A DNA stretch of 64,000 nucleotides from Aromatoleum evansii (GTDB lineage: Bacteria; Pseudomonadota; Gammaproteobacteria; Burkholderiales; Rhodocyclaceae). This document shows, one piece after another, positions 43,244 to 53,342 of the stretch. Within the stretch, counting starts at the first letter, position 1. Each line of letters starts with the position of its first letter. The notes beneath the pieces were generated by a model, which was not told the origin of the DNA, did no database searches, and saw nothing but the letters and a program-made list of their open reading frames with translations. The stretch spans positions 62,001 through 126,000 of the forward strand of contig NZ_WTVK01000002.1 in NCBI RefSeq assembly GCF_012910805.1, in the 5' to 3' direction. The position numbers and the translations under genes were made by a program.

Positions 43244-43899
43244 TTTTCACCTCCGGCCACGACACGGAAGCGACGGCCCGCGATGTACAGGCTGGTGGTC
43301 GCGAACAGCACGAAGGCCGGCACGATCAGCGCGATCGGCACCCAGCCCGGCCAGCCCAGCATCAGCGAGGCCTCGCCCGATTCGTAGGACGACACGGCGG
43401 CGACGCCGGTGCGCCATGCGACGAGCAACGCGACGCCCCCCATCAGCAGCGCGGCAACGCCGTCGAGGAAGGCGCGCCCGCGCCGCGGCAGCCAGTGGGT
43501 GAAGAAGTCGACGCGCACGTGGCCGTCGACCATCTGGCAGTAGGAGAAGAAGGTCGCCGACGCGACGGCCGCGCCCATCTGCAGCACCTCGAAATCGCCC
43601 GGCACCGGCAGCGAGAAGAGCTTGCGTCCGACGATGGACACCAGCGACATGCCTATCATCAACATGAAGAGGGTGCCGCCCATCAGCGCGGACACCCGGC
43701 TCGCCGCGTACAGGCGCCGGCCCCATGGTCCGTGCGGCAGGGCTTCGGGGTGCGCGACGTGCTCGATCGAGCCGGGTTCGAGCTGGACGCCGGCGTCCTC
43801 ATTCGCACCCTCGCCCTCCCCCCCTTGCGCACCGCACACCTTCGTGGGACGCAATCCTGCCGCGGCGGCCGCGTCCAGGCTCACTACGCTCGTATGCAT
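43240..43899 (-). CDS. TRAP transporter small permease (DctQ family)
   Basis: The 219-residue protein has four membrane helices in its last 150 residues (GGTLFMLMIGMSLVSIVGRK, ATFFSYCQMVDGHVRVDFF, and two more) as in DctQ. The N-terminal 65 residues form a hydrophilic extension not usual for the family. The start at 43899 has CGGAGGAGG upstream, so the extension appears to be translated. It heads the dctQMP genes, 113 bases after the acyl-CoA dehydrogenase gene. Confidence 0.88.
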   Translation of the reverse strand: MHTSVVSLDAAAAAGLRPTKVCGAQGGEGEGANEDAGVQLEPGSIEHVAHPEALPHGPWGRRLYAASRVSALMGGTLFMLMIGMSLVSIVGRKLFSLPVPGDFEVLQMGAAVASATFFSYCQMVDGHVRVDFFTHWLPRRGRAFLDGVAALLMGGVALLVAWRTGVAAVSSYESGEASLMLGWPGWVPIALIVPAFVLFATTSLYIAGRRFRVVAGGEK

Positions 43900-43925
43900 G
43901 TTGTGTCCTCCTCCGTGCGTTCATT

Positions 43926-43941
43926 GGCTGAACGTTCACTC
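43926..43941. promoter_or_regulatory. weak candidate operator between acyl-CoA dehydrogenase and dctQ
   Basis: GGCTGAACGTTCACTC contains the perfect palindrome TGAACGTTCA and one conserved outer arm. It lies 27 bases before the dctQ start, where a repressor could block a local promoter. It is weaker than the other copies. Confidence 0.35.
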
Positions 43942-44012
43942 ATTGCAAATGCGGAGAAAATGGGAGATCGCGACGGGCGTCGCAGGACGCCTGTCGTGAT
44001 CCCCTGCCAGGC

Positions 44013-45191
44013 TCAGGCGGCCTGTTCCTGCTCCCAGGCGGAGAGGGTCTGGCGGGCGATGATGAGTTGCTGCACTTCGGTCGCCCCCTCGTAGATGCGT
44101 AGGGCGCGGATCTCGCGGTACAGACGCTCGACCGGATGCTCGCTGACGACGCCGCAGCCGCCCCACAGCTGCACCGCCGCGTCGATGACCTGCTGTGCGG
44201 TCTCGGTGGAGGTCATCTTGGCCATCGCCGCGGCGCCGGTGATGTTCTTGCCCTGATCGCGCATCCACGCGGCGCGGTAGGTGAGCAGCGCGGCGGTATC
44301 GACGTGGGTCGCCATCTGCGCGAGCTTGGCCTGGGTGATCTGGAAGTCGGCCAGCTTCTTGCCGAACATGTCGCGCGTGGTCGCGCGGCGCAGGCCTTCG
44401 TCGAGCGCGCGGCGCGCGAAGCCGAGCGCGGCGGCGGCGACCGAGGTGCGGAAGATGTCCAGCGTCTGCATCGCGACCTTGAAGCCCTGCCCCGGCTCGC
44501 CGAGCAGGTTCGCCGCCGGCACGCGACAGCCCGTGAAGCGCAGGCGCGCGAGCGGGTGCGGGGCGATGACGTCGATGCGCTCGGCGATCTCGAACCCCGG
44601 GAGGTTCGCCTCGACGATGAAGGCGGACAGGCCGCGTGCGCCGGGGGCTTCGCCGGTGCGGGCGAACACCACGTAGAAATCTGCGATGCCGCCGTTGGAG
44701 ATCCAGGTCTTCTCGCCGTCGAGCACGTAGTCCTTGCCGTCAAGGCGCGCGCTGCAGGCCATCGCGGCGACGTCGGAACCGGAATCGGGTTCCGACAGCG
44801 CGAAGGCCGGAATCGCGCGCCCCGCCGCGACTTCGGTCAGGTACTTGCGCTTCTGCGCGTCGCTGCCGTGCAGCGTGATCGCGCCCGAGCCCAGCCCCTG
44901 CATGCCCAGCGCGAAATCGGCGAGGCCCGAGTGGCGCGCCAGCGTCTCGCGCAGCAGGCATACGGCGCGCGTGTCGATCGTGTCGTGGCGACCGCCGTAG
45001 GCCGTGCCGCCGACCATGTAGCGCAGCCAGCCGTCAGCGCCGAGCTTGCGCACCAGCTCGCGGCAGGCGTCGTCGAGGTCGCCATGCGGGTGGCCGTCGA
45101 TGTGGGCTGCTGCCCAGGCCTCCAGCTCGACCTGCATGCCGCGGTGGCGCTCGTCGAAGAAGGGCCACTCCAGATAGCTTCGATCACTCAT
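44013..45191 (-). CDS. acyl-CoA dehydrogenase
   Basis: The 392-residue flavoprotein has family motifs in order: [54 protein letters not shown] and [16 protein letters not shown], whose glutamate is the usual catalytic base. It would introduce a double bond into a saturated (cyclic or open-chain) acyl-CoA and pass electrons to ETF. Its neighbourhood (SDR, crotonase, aryl-CoA ligase) resembles aerobic 2-aminobenzoate clusters as well as cyclohexanecarboxylate-type modules. GAGGAGA precedes the ATG at 45191. Confidence 0.9.
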   Translation of the reverse strand: MSDRSYLEWPFFDERHRGMQVELEAWAAAHIDGHPHGDLDDACRELVRKLGADGWLRYMVGGTAYGGRHDTIDTRAVCLLRETLARHSGLADFALGMQGLGSGAITLHGSDAQKRKYLTEVAAGRAIPAFALSEPDSGSDVAAMACSARLDGKDYVLDGEKTWISNGGIADFYVVFARTGEAPGARGLSAFIVEANLPGFEIAERIDVIAPHPLARLRFTGCRVPAANLLGEPGQGFKVAMQTLDIFRTSVAAAALGFARRALDEGLRRATTRDMFGKKLADFQITQAKLAQMATHVDTAALLTYRAAWMRDQGKNITGAAAMAKMTSTETAQQVIDAAVQLWGGCGVVSEHPVERLYREIRALRIYEGATEVQQLIIARQTLSAWEQEQAA

Positions 45192-45280
45192 TTTCGCGTC
45201 TCCTCTCGGGGCGGTACGCCAGCGGCGTCCACCCTCCTTTTGGTTGCTGTCCTGTGCGGCGCCCGCTCGGACGGGTCTGC

Positions 45281-46084
45281 TTACATCACCTCGCCGCCCG
45301 ACACCGAGATCGCCTGCCCGGTGACCGCTTCGGAGCCCGGCAGGCACAGCCACAGCACCGCGTTGGCGACCTCTTCCGGGCGCACCAGGCGGCCTTGCGG
45401 GTTGTGCTTCGCCAGCTCGGCGAGCGCGTCGACCTCGCTGCGGCCCGTCTTCTCGCGGATGTTCGCGATCGCATCGCGCACGATGTCGGTGTCGGTGTAG
45501 CCGGGGCACACGGCGTTCACCGTGATGTGCTTGTGCGCCATTTCCAGCGCCAGCGCGCGCGTCAGGCCGATCACGCCATGCTTGGCCGCACAGTAGGCCG
45601 AGACGTAGGGATAGCCCTTCTCGCCCGCGGTGCTGGCGACGTTGATGACGCGGCCCCAGCCGGCGGCGAGCATGCCGGGCAGCGCGGCGCGGGTGGCGAG
45701 GTAGGTGCCGGTGAGGTTCACCTCCAGCATCTGCTGCCACAGCGCGGGCTCGGTGCGCAGGAAGGGCGCGCTGCCGGCCTGGCCCGCGTTGTTGACCAGC
45801 ACCGCGACCGGGCCGAGCGCGCGCGTGGCGGCCGCAAAGGCTGCCTCGACCGAATCCGCGCGGGCAACGTCGACCGCCTCGCAATGCACCTCGATGTCCC
45901 CCTGCCCCGCTTCCGCCCGCAAGGCGGCGGCGCGCTCTTCGAGCTGCCCACGGGTGCGGCCCATCAGCGTCAGGTGCGCACCCTGCGCGGCGGCGGCCGC
46001 GGCGATTGCGGCACCGATGCCGCGGCCGCCGCCGGTGATCACCACGTGTTTGCCAGCGAGTGCGCGATCCAGATCTGCCGCCAT
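45281..46084 (-). CDS. short-chain dehydrogenase/reductase
   Basis: The 267-residue SDR has the [12 protein letters not shown] nucleotide-binding motif, NNAGQAG, a serine in [10 protein letters not shown], and the catalytic YCAAK. It is probably a 3-hydroxyacyl-CoA dehydrogenase acting in the same pathway as the acyl-CoA dehydrogenase 89 bases downstream. The ATG at 46084 is preceded by GGAGG; a longer frame to 46132 is less likely. A candidate operator lies about 85-100 bases upstream. Confidence 0.87.
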   Translation of the reverse strand: MAADLDRALAGKHVVITGGGRGIGAAIAAAAAAQGAHLTLMGRTRGQLEERAAALRAEAGQGDIEVHCEAVDVARADSVEAAFAAATRALGPVAVLVNNAGQAGSAPFLRTEPALWQQMLEVNLTGTYLATRAALPGMLAAGWGRVINVASTAGEKGYPYVSAYCAAKHGVIGLTRALALEMAHKHITVNAVCPGYTDTDIVRDAIANIREKTGRSEVDALAELAKHNPQGRLVRPEEVANAVLWLCLPGSEAVTGQAISVSGGEVM

Positions 46085-46165
46085 CACATCCTCCACGTTT
46101 GCTTTTTCTTGCCGGTCGAGCCCGCCGCGCACCGGGGTCCGGATACACCTTGCAGCTCGCTGATG

Positions 46166-46181
46166 GAATAGTCGTTCATTT
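46166..46181. promoter_or_regulatory. candidate TetR operator (GAATA-N6-CATTT)
   Basis: GAATAGTCGTTCATTT lies upstream of the SDR gene at 46084 and resembles the cleaner copies at 38924 and 53343, with one altered base in each arm. It would mark the promoter of the SDR/acyl-CoA dehydrogenase/TRAP unit. Confidence 0.45.
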
Positions 46182-46269
46182 GAATCGCACAGTCAACGGG
46201 AATCTTTCCTTGCCTCGGATTCCCGTTGCCCGGCTCCGCTCCGCGGCCCCCGGGAACGGCCTGCATCAC

Positions 46270-47583
46270 TCAGGGCGCACGGTCGCTCAGGGTTTCCGCG
46301 TAGTCCAGGAAGCGCCGGAGTTCCTCGGGCGGAACGAGCGAGCCGCCCGTCGCCCAGATCACGTGCGTCGCGGCGCGCAGGTCGAGTCCGTGCGCGCGCA
46401 CATAGGCCTGACCTTCGGGCGAATCGTGCAGCCAGCCCGGCCCGCCGACGCCCGCCGCCGCGGACGGCTCGACTTCCACGCCCAGCGATCGCTTGAGGGC
46501 GCGCAAGTGAACGTAGAGCCGATCATCGGGAACGGTGAACACACCCGCGAGCTGCGACGCCATCAAGGGGCTGACCAGCGGGGACGCCTGGCCGACGGCG
46601 AGGCCGTCGGCGTCGGTGCGGTTGTCCAGACCGATGTCGTAGACCGAGACGGGCGCGTCGCCCCCCGAGGCCAGCTGCACCAGCATGCACGGCGAGGCGA
46701 CGGGCTCGGCGAAGAAGCAGTGCACATGCTCGCCGAACAAGGCCTTGAGCCCGTAGGTGATACCGCCGGGCGCGCCGCCGACGCCGCAGGGGATGTAGAC
46801 GAGGAGCGGATGCGCGGCGTCCACGACACGGCCGGCGTCGGCAAGCTGTCGGGCGAGGTGACGCGCCGCCGCCGCATAGCCGAAAAAGAGCAGGGCCGAG
46901 CTTTCGTCATCGACGAAGTGGCAGCGCGGCGAAGCCTCGGCCAGCGCGCGCCCCGCCGCCACGGCCTCGGCGTAGTCGCCTGCGTGTTCCACGACGCGCA
47001 CGCCGCGCTTGCGCAGGCGGTCCTTCTTCCACGCCTTGGCATCCGCCGACATATGTACCACCGCGTCGAAGCCGAGCGCCGCCGCCATCACCCCGATGCT
47101 CAGGCCCAAGTTGCCGGTGCTGCCGACCGACACCGTATATTGCGAGAACAGCGTGCGTGCCGCGGGCGTCGCGAGAACGCGGGGATCGCCGTCCGCGGCC
47201 AGGAACCCGTGTTCGAGCGCGACTGATTCGGCGAAAGCGAGCACCTCGTGAAAGCCGCCGCGTGCCTTGATGGAGCCCGCGACCGGCAGCTGGTCGTCGC
47301 GCTTGATGAACCACGCCCCCGCGGCAGCGTCCCTGCCGGCCAGTTCGTCGCGGAGCGCCGCGGCGGGCATCAGCTGGGATTCGATGTGTCCGCCGCTTGG
47401 CGCGAGCTCCGGAAACAGCGTCGCCATGAGCGGCGCAAAGCGCGCGAGACGCGCCTCGGCCGCGGCGATCAGCGGCGTCGCCGGGGCGGAGGCCGGCAGG
47501 GGCTGGCCCAGCCGCGGATTCAACCACAGCAGCGGCCGGCGTGATTGAAGCTGCGCTAATAGCGCCGGGGGGAGAGCGGTCAT
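46270..47583 (-). CDS. dsdA: D-serine dehydratase (D-serine ammonia-lyase)
   Basis: DsdA converts D-serine to pyruvate and ammonia using PLP. The 437-residue product matches the family in length. It has [20 protein letters not shown], whose Lys106 should hold [23 protein letters not shown], the phosphate loop region [20 protein letters not shown], and a C-terminal [15 protein letters not shown]. It is divergent from a LysR gene and sits between the SDR operon and the aryl-CoA reductase genes, to which it has no obvious metabolic link. Confidence 0.93.
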   Translation of the reverse strand: MTALPPALLAQLQSRRPLLWLNPRLGQPLPASAPATPLIAAAEARLARFAPLMATLFPELAPSGGHIESQLMPAAALRDELAGRDAAAGAWFIKRDDQLPVAGSIKARGGFHEVLAFAESVALEHGFLAADGDPRVLATPAARTLFSQYTVSVGSTGNLGLSIGVMAAALGFDAVVHMSADAKAWKKDRLRKRGVRVVEHAGDYAEAVAAGRALAEASPRCHFVDDESSALLFFGYAAAARHLARQLADAGRVVDAAHPLLVYIPCGVGGAPGGITYGLKALFGEHVHCFFAEPVASPCMLVQLASGGDAPVSVYDIGLDNRTDADGLAVGQASPLVSPLMASQLAGVFTVPDDRLYVHLRALKRSLGVEVEPSAAAGVGGPGWLHDSPEGQAYVRAHGLDLRAATHVIWATGGSLVPPEELRRFLDYAETLSDRAP

Positions 47584-47688
47584 GTCGCGGATCCTCGCAG
47601 GGGTTCTCGAATAGACTGCATCCTATGCCTGGCCCGCGTGTGAAAATAGCGATACTTTCTGGACCGTGCATTAGCCCTTCTAATACCT

Positions 47689-48648
47689 ATGAAGCTGGAT
47701 TCATCCATCCTCGGGGCGCTGCGCTGCTTCGAAGCGGCGGGGCGCCTGCTGAGCTTCACGAAGGCGGCCGAATCGCTGCACCTCACGCAAAGCGCGGTGA
47801 GCCAGCAGGTTCGCCATCTCGAAGACCGCCTCGGCTACGGGCTGTTCCTGCGCCAGCCGCGCGGCCTGAAACTGACGGCGAAGGGTGAAGCGCTGTTCGA
47901 GACCACGGCGCGCGCGCTGAACGAGATCCAGGACACGATCCGGCGCCTCGGCGAGCCGAACGCGCCCCTGCAGGTCAATTGCCTGCCCTCGTTCGCGCTG
48001 CAATGGCTGATGCCGCGCCTGACGGAGTTCCAGCGCGAGCGGCCCGACGTGTCCGTGCGGCTGAAGGCCGAGTTCGAGACGCTCGACCGACAAGCGATGG
48101 ACGCCCAGGACATCGACGTGGCGGTGCGTTACGACCCGGTCCGCTACAGCCGGCTGCAGGCCGACGTTTTGCTGGACGAGTATCTCTTCGCCGCGGCCAC
48201 GCCGGAGTATCTGGCGCGGCATCCCGGGTTTGCGGCCGGGGAGTCGCCCGACGGCGTCGTGCTGCTGCATGACGCATCGCCGTGGGTCGGTGCGGCCGAA
48301 TTCGTGGAATGGCGCACCTGGCTCGAGGCGTTTCACCCCGCCTGGATCGCGCATCTCGAAGGGCCGCAGTTCAACCTGTCGAGCCTGGCGATCGGCGCGG
48401 CCTTGAGCCACCAGGGCGTGGTGATGGCCCGCTCGGCGCTGGTCCAGGACGAGATCCGGAGCGGACGCCTGATGAACGTGTTCGGCCGGCACGTGCGTGC
48501 GCCGGCGCGCTACGTGCTGCTATCCCGCCGCCCCGACGATCGGCGCGTCGCGATCTTCTCGACCTGGCTGAAGGCGGAGTGCGCGCGCTTCGATGCCGCG
48601 CGAATGGCCTGGCTCTCCCCCGGCGGGGCAGGACATTCGCGCGCATGA
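47689..48648 (+). CDS. LysR-family regulator (GcvA/DsdC-like), probably of dsdA
   Basis: The 319-residue protein has the GcvA-like N-terminus SILGALRCFEAAGRLLSFTKAAESLHLTQ compressed here to its helix-turn-helix (SFTKAAESLHLTQSAVSQQV) and a substrate domain with VNCLPSFALQWLMPRL. It is divergently transcribed from dsdA over a 105-base gap, the usual arrangement for a LysR activator and its target. It is the only plus-strand gene between 35.4 and 64.0 kb. Confidence 0.9.
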   Translation: MKLDSSILGALRCFEAAGRLLSFTKAAESLHLTQSAVSQQVRHLEDRLGYGLFLRQPRGLKLTAKGEALFETTARALNEIQDTIRRLGEPNAPLQVNCLPSFALQWLMPRLTEFQRERPDVSVRLKAEFETLDRQAMDAQDIDVAVRYDPVRYSRLQADVLLDEYLFAAATPEYLARHPGFAAGESPDGVVLLHDASPWVGAAEFVEWRTWLEAFHPAWIAHLEGPQFNLSSLAIGAALSHQGVVMARSALVQDEIRSGRLMNVFGRHVRAPARYVLLSRRPDDRRVAIFSTWLKAECARFDAARMAWLSPGGAGHSRA

Positions 48649-48685
48649 GCGGCCGCCGCGGCAAGGCGCGCGCGTCGCCGCGAGC

Positions 48686-49597
48686 TCAGGCCTTGCCGGC
48701 CTGCTTCTGCATCAGCGTGTAGCCGAACAGCGCCGCGCCCAGCGCACCGGCGATCTGGCTGTCGATCCTGGTATCGACGGCCTTGATGCCCAGCAGCTTC
48801 TCGATGCGCTTCACCACGCCCGGGTTCTTGGCGATGCCGCCGGTGATGAAGAACCCCTCCTCCACGCCGATCCGCTCGAGCAGGCTCACCACGCGCTCTG
48901 CCATCGCCTGGCAGTAGGCGGCGATCACCTTGTTCTTGGTGTAGCCGGCCTTGAGCAGCGCCAGCGCCTCGGACTTCGCGAACACGACGCAGATCGACGA
49001 CACCGCTTCCGGCTCCTCATCGACTTCGAAGGAGCGCGGGCCCAGTTCGGCAATGGGGATCTGCATCAGGTCGGAGATGACTTCCATGCCGCGGCCGGTA
49101 CCGGCTGCGCACTTGTCGTTCATCAGGAAGTTCGTGACCTTGCCCTTATCGTCGCAGTGGATGGCCTTGCAGTCCTGGCCGCCCATGTCGAGGATGGTGC
49201 GCACCTTGTTGCCGCCCATGTAGTTCGCGCCGCGGGCATGGCACGCGATCTCGGTGATCGCCTTGTGGGCGAAGGGCACGTTCACACGGCCGTAGCCGGT
49301 ACCGACGACATAGTTGATGTCCTCGAGCTGCATCCCGATCTTGTCCATGATGCCCTGCAGGGCGTTCTTGGCCGAGTCCGGCGAGTTGTTGCCGGTGCGC
49401 ATGCTGTTGTAGCCGTACAGCTCGCCGTCACACACCAGCACCGCCTGCGAGGACACCGAGCCGACGTCGATGCCGCAGGTGATGATCTTGGCGTCCTGCC
49501 AGTTCCTGGTCTCGTCGTACCAGGTGTTTTCCTGCCAGCGCCAGAATTCCTTCTTCTCCGGGGTGGCCAGGCTCACCTTGTCGATTCCTGCATTCAT
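48686..49597 (-). CDS. bzdQ: class I aryl-CoA reductase ATPase subunit, BzdQ-like
   Basis: The 303-residue protein is one of two BadF/BcrAD-type ATPase subunits that couple ATP hydrolysis to low-potential electron transfer into the ring-reducing subunits. It has the phosphate loop CGIDVGSVSSQAVLV after a 38-residue N-terminal extension. Cys163 in MNDKCAAGTGRGMEV and Cys203 in SSICVVFAKSE are the likely ligands of the [4Fe-4S] shared between the two ATPases, and GGIAKNPGVVKRIEKLL follows. The length fits bzd/mbr-type rather than Thauera aromatica bcr-type enzymes. It is last in the four-gene set, 31 bases after bzdP. Confidence 0.9.
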   Translation of the reverse strand: MNAGIDKVSLATPEKKEFWRWQENTWYDETRNWQDAKIITCGIDVGSVSSQAVLVCDGELYGYNSMRTGNNSPDSAKNALQGIMDKIGMQLEDINYVVGTGYGRVNVPFAHKAITEIACHARGANYMGGNKVRTILDMGGQDCKAIHCDDKGKVTNFLMNDKCAAGTGRGMEVISDLMQIPIAELGPRSFEVDEEPEAVSSICVVFAKSEALALLKAGYTKNKVIAAYCQAMAERVVSLLERIGVEEGFFITGGIAKNPGVVKRIEKLLGIKAVDTRIDSQIAGALGAALFGYTLMQKQAGKA

Positions 49598-49628
49598 TTC
49601 ATGTCTCCTCGATTCATGTCCGGTCGGT

Positions 49629-50432
49629 TCAGTGCAGGCGCTCGGCCGCGATCAGCGCGCAGCCCAGCGCGCTGGCGAATTCGGGCAGCTCGGGCAGCAG
49701 CACCTCGTCGACCTCCATCGCGTTCTTGAGCGAAGCGACGAAGCCGGGGTTGTGGCCCATGCCGCCGATCAGCACGACGTTGCCCTCGATGCCGACGCGA
49801 CGCACCATCGCGCACACGCGGCTGGCGACTGCATCGAGCACCGCCTTGGCGATGTCTTCCTTGGGCGTCGAGGAGTGGATCAGCGACACCACCTCGGACT
49901 CCGCGAACACCGTGCATTGCGCGTTCATCGGGATGCTCTTGTCGGAGCGCAGGCTCGCCTCGCCGAACTCCTTGAGCGAGAGCTGCAGCGCGCGGCTCAT
50001 CGCCTCGGCGAAGGAGCCGGCGCCGGCGGCGCACTTCTCGTTGCCGGCGAAGTCGATCGCCTTGCCGTCCGAGTCGGTCTTGATGCCGCGACCTTCCTCG
50101 GCGCCGACGTCCACCACGGTGCGCGCCTGCGGGTACATGTACACCGCGCCGCGCGCCCCGGCGGTCATCTCGGTGACGCCTTCGGTGGCGAAGGCGACCT
50201 GGTTGCGGCCGGCACCGGTGGCGAACACCGATTTCACGTCGCCGCGCGCCACACCCGCCGCCTGCAGCGCGGCGTCGTAGGCCTGCTCGGCCGCCTGGTC
50301 CGCGTCGAGGTCGCCCGGCAGCATCAGGTGCGCCTTCTTCACGACCAGCTGCGGCTTGCCTTCCATGTCGAGCTCCTCGAGCAGCACGACCTTGACGCTG
50401 CGCGAACCCATGTCGATTCCTGCGGTGATCAT
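49629..50432 (-). CDS. bzdP: class I aryl-CoA reductase ATPase subunit, BzdP-like
   Basis: The 267-residue subunit pairs with the BzdQ-like protein. It shows TAGIDMGSRSVKVVLLEE, DVGAEEGRGIK, Cys134 in NEKCAAGAGSF and Cys173 in AQCTVFAESEV as probable cluster ligands, and VVLIGGMGHNPGFVASL. The short length (BcrA of T. aromatica is near 436) supports assignment to the Azoarcus bzd or mbr branch. The gene lies 151 bases after bzdO; GAGGACAG precedes the ATG at 50432. Confidence 0.9.
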   Translation of the reverse strand: MITAGIDMGSRSVKVVLLEELDMEGKPQLVVKKAHLMLPGDLDADQAAEQAYDAALQAAGVARGDVKSVFATGAGRNQVAFATEGVTEMTAGARGAVYMYPQARTVVDVGAEEGRGIKTDSDGKAIDFAGNEKCAAGAGSFAEAMSRALQLSLKEFGEASLRSDKSIPMNAQCTVFAESEVVSLIHSSTPKEDIAKAVLDAVASRVCAMVRRVGIEGNVVLIGGMGHNPGFVASLKNAMEVDEVLLPELPEFASALGCALIAAERLH

Positions 50433-50583
50433 GTTTCTGTCCTCATCTTGTTGGCACTGCTTGTGCGTGTTGTACGGGCGCGCCGGTGCGGGTGAACTCC
50501 CTCCCCTTCAAGGGGAGGAACAAGGTGCCCCGCCTGACTCATGACTTCGATTGCCGCGCCGCTCTCTGCTGGTTTTGGGGGGA

Positions 50584-51894
50584 TCAGGCCGCCAGCTTGC
50601 GCAAGCCCAGCTGCTCCATGAAGGCATCCACACGCGCCTGCGTGCGCACCTCGTCGAACTCGCGCTCGTCGCCCATGTTGCCCTCGTAGGTCATGATCGG
50701 AATGCCGGCCTTGGCCATCGCCTGGCGGTTTTCCATGATGCCGACCGAGAGGCCTTCGCAGCCGCGGTTGAGGTGCATCATGCAGCCGTCGACACCCCAG
50801 TCGCGCGCGATGTCGAGCATCATCCGGGACTTCACCGAGGGGTCGAAGAACTGCTGCCACAGCGGCTTCGAGAGGTTCCAGTCGGCATACAGGCGCAGCG
50901 CCGTGTCGCGGTCCTTCATCTCGATGCCCTTCTCCCACGGCACGGTGCGCGCGCCCCAGGAGCCGTCGTCCTTGTACTCCCACGTGCCTTCGAGGCCGAA
51001 GGTGTAGAGCGAGCCGATCGACACCGCGCCGTAGCTCTCGAGATAGCGGAAGATCTTGAGGAAGGGCCACGGCGGCTGCGTGTCGGACATCAGACGGCAG
51101 CGCTCGTTGGCCACCGCGGCGATGCCGCGCGCGACGCGGTCCTTCACCTCGTCGTACAGCTCGTCCATGAAGTCCGCGCACCACTGCGAGGATTTGTGCA
51201 GGATGCACAGCACATACAGCGAGTACATCGTCTTCTCGTCGAGCGGCGCGGGCCGCGCCTTCTGCAGCTCGCAGATCTGCGCCCAGCGGCTGGTCGAGCG
51301 CATCTCGTTCCTGATCGCGCGGATCAGCAGCTCGTCGTCGCACTTGCGCCCGGTCGCCTTCTCGACGAACTCGATCGAATCGTGCAGCTGGCTCGTGACG
51401 TAGTCGAGGCGCTCGGGCGTGAGGTCCTTGTACGCGCCGACCGACACGTCGACATATAAGTCGGGGATCTTCTTCACGTGCGCGACGTGCTGGTACCACT
51501 TCGCGTGCGAGCAGCAGATCTGCGTCTGGAAGATGAAGTCCGAGGTCGGCCACTTGCCGCCGTAGAAGTATTCATCCAGGTGCATGCTGCCCCAGTAGAT
51601 GCGCATGTAGGAGCACATGTCGCGGGCGAAGCCGTAGGACTCGGCGGCGTCGAGGCAGCGCTGGGTGAACTTCTTGTCGAGCGACACGCCGGCCGAATAC
51701 GGCTCGCCAGTCAGCGGATAGACGTCGTCGCCGAGCGAGGTCGGGATCGCGTCGAAGGACCAGCCCGCCGCGGACCAGCGGATGCCGCCGTTTTCCTTGG
51801 CGCGGGCGTAGTTGTGGTAGTACTGCTCGCGCAGCTGCTTGGCCTTGCCCCACAGCTTGAGCTGTTCGGTCGGGTAGATCGCCTTGGTGTCCAT
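50584..51894 (-). CDS. bzdO: class I aryl-CoA reductase subunit, BzdO/BcrB-like
   Basis: The 436-residue protein belongs to the 2-hydroxyacyl-CoA dehydratase-like fold and, with BzdN, binds the aryl-CoA and an Fe-S cluster for ring reduction. Features include [31 protein letters not shown], and [20 protein letters not shown]. Cysteines at 80, 94 and in the ICC pair are candidates for cluster ligands. CAGGAGA precedes the ATG at 51894. It follows bzdN after 165 bases in which no gene was recognised. Confidence 0.9.
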   Translation of the reverse strand: MDTKAIYPTEQLKLWGKAKQLREQYYHNYARAKENGGIRWSAAGWSFDAIPTSLGDDVYPLTGEPYSAGVSLDKKFTQRCLDAAESYGFARDMCSYMRIYWGSMHLDEYFYGGKWPTSDFIFQTQICCSHAKWYQHVAHVKKIPDLYVDVSVGAYKDLTPERLDYVTSQLHDSIEFVEKATGRKCDDELLIRAIRNEMRSTSRWAQICELQKARPAPLDEKTMYSLYVLCILHKSSQWCADFMDELYDEVKDRVARGIAAVANERCRLMSDTQPPWPFLKIFRYLESYGAVSIGSLYTFGLEGTWEYKDDGSWGARTVPWEKGIEMKDRDTALRLYADWNLSKPLWQQFFDPSVKSRMMLDIARDWGVDGCMMHLNRGCEGLSVGIMENRQAMAKAGIPIMTYEGNMGDEREFDEVRTQARVDAFMEQLGLRKLAA

Positions 51895-52059
51895 CTCATG
51901 TCTCCTGTCGGGCTCAGAGCTTGCGAATAAATCTGCTGCGCGGGTCGATTGCTGCGTTGCTCACTCGCTCACTCCTCGCCTATCCATCTGATATGTCTCG
52001 TCGTTCGCTCGCTCGCGCCTTGCACTCGACCCTGCTCGCGACGATTTCTTCACAAGCTC

Positions 52060-53199
52060 TCAGAACAGTTCTTCTTCGCTCAGCGTCTCGAGCATCGCCT
52101 CGATGCGGATACGGAACGGGCCGATCGGGTTGGTGATGTCGAATTCGAGGAACAGCGTCGGGATGCCGTTGGCCTCGAGGTGGCGCTTCAGGTCCGGGTA
52201 GTCGCCCTCGTGCGGATCGCAGAACTTCTGCTGCAGGAAGACAGCCGCCTGCACCTTGTATTCCTTGGCGAGATCCAGCACGTGCTGGAAACGCGTGTGC
52301 GACGGGTAATCCTTGGTCGGGCAGGCCGGGCGGTCGCAGTAGCGCTCGGCGATCGCCTTGACGACGTCGTCGTCGTTCTTCGACGCGTTCCAGAAGTAGC
52401 GCGTGCCGGAGCACTGGTCGTCGATGACGATGGTGGCGCCGACCGACTCGACCATCGCCATGAAGGCCACGTCGTCGTTCTCCGAACCGATGGTCATGAA
52501 GCGCGCGCCCGTCGGCCGCGTCACCTCACGCTTGGGCAGCGCGGCGAGCACCTTACGCAGCATCTCGTTGTGTTCGCGCTTGTCGATGAACTGCGCGGTG
52601 ATCGACGCGTACAGCGCCTCGACGCCGGTGACCCTGGGCTCGTCGGCCTTGCGGTAGTCGAACAGCTGGCGCAGCAGGCGGCGGTTCTCGTCCATCACCG
52701 CGAGCGCCTCGCGCAGCATGTCGTCGGTGATCGTCTTGCCGGTGAGCGTCTGCAGGAACACGCGGAACGCCTGCACTTCGGCGCGGTGCGCCTTGCGCGA
52801 ATGCGGCGACTGCACGTCGTTGGGCATCGCGACGTAGTAGTCCCACTTCACGGTGGGCACGTTCTGGCGCCAGGAGCTGTAGGCCTGGCGGTACTGGATG
52901 CAGGACTGGGTCAGGGTCACGCCTTCGGCGTAGTCGAAGCGGCCCAGCAGGCCCTGCGCCAGCGAGTCGCGGCAGAACGGGCAGAACATGCCGAAGATGT
53001 GCGGCTCGGTCACGTTCTGCGGCTCGTGCGCGCCGAGCACGCGCACCGGCAGCATGCCGGCCGCGATCAGCAGCTCTTCCGGCGTGTAGGTGCACATCGT
53101 TGCGACTACCTGGCCGCCAGTGCGCGCCTTCCACGCGCGGGCGTAGTCATGGCGCTTCTCGTACCACTCCTTGAACTGGTCAAACAATCCGTCGTTCAT
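52060..53199 (-). CDS. bzdN: class I aryl-CoA reductase subunit, BzdN/BcrC-like
   Basis: The 379-residue subunit is the second member of the substrate-binding pair. It starts MNDGLFDQFKEWYEKRHDYA with AAGGAGA upstream. It has Cys36 (ATMCTYTPEELL) and the CPFC pair at 73-76, then VFLQQKFCDPHEGDYPDLKR and FLEFDITNPIGPFRIRIEA near the end. These match 2-hydroxyacyl-CoA dehydratase/benzoyl-CoA reductase families. It is the first gene of the N-O-P-Q set. Two candidate operators lie about 150 and 200 bases upstream. Substrate specificity within benzoyl- or substituted benzoyl-CoA cannot be read from sequence. Confidence 0.9.
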   Translation of the reverse strand: MNDGLFDQFKEWYEKRHDYARAWKARTGGQVVATMCTYTPEELLIAAGMLPVRVLGAHEPQNVTEPHIFGMFCPFCRDSLAQGLLGRFDYAEGVTLTQSCIQYRQAYSSWRQNVPTVKWDYYVAMPNDVQSPHSRKAHRAEVQAFRVFLQTLTGKTITDDMLREALAVMDENRRLLRQLFDYRKADEPRVTGVEALYASITAQFIDKREHNEMLRKVLAALPKREVTRPTGARFMTIGSENDDVAFMAMVESVGATIVIDDQCSGTRYFWNASKNDDDVVKAIAERYCDRPACPTKDYPSHTRFQHVLDLAKEYKVQAAVFLQQKFCDPHEGDYPDLKRHLEANGIPTLFLEFDITNPIGPFRIRIEAMLETLSEEELF

Positions 53200-53342
53200 G
53201 AATCCGTCTCCTTGTAATTGCCCCGCGCGCTCCGGGCCATCCGGGCCATCCGCCCTGTCGGGGAGCCTTTCCGGCCAAATCCTTCCAATCCCCATCCGGT
53301 CCTGCCTTCGCTCCAGTCTGTTTGATGTCCATCAACTGACTG

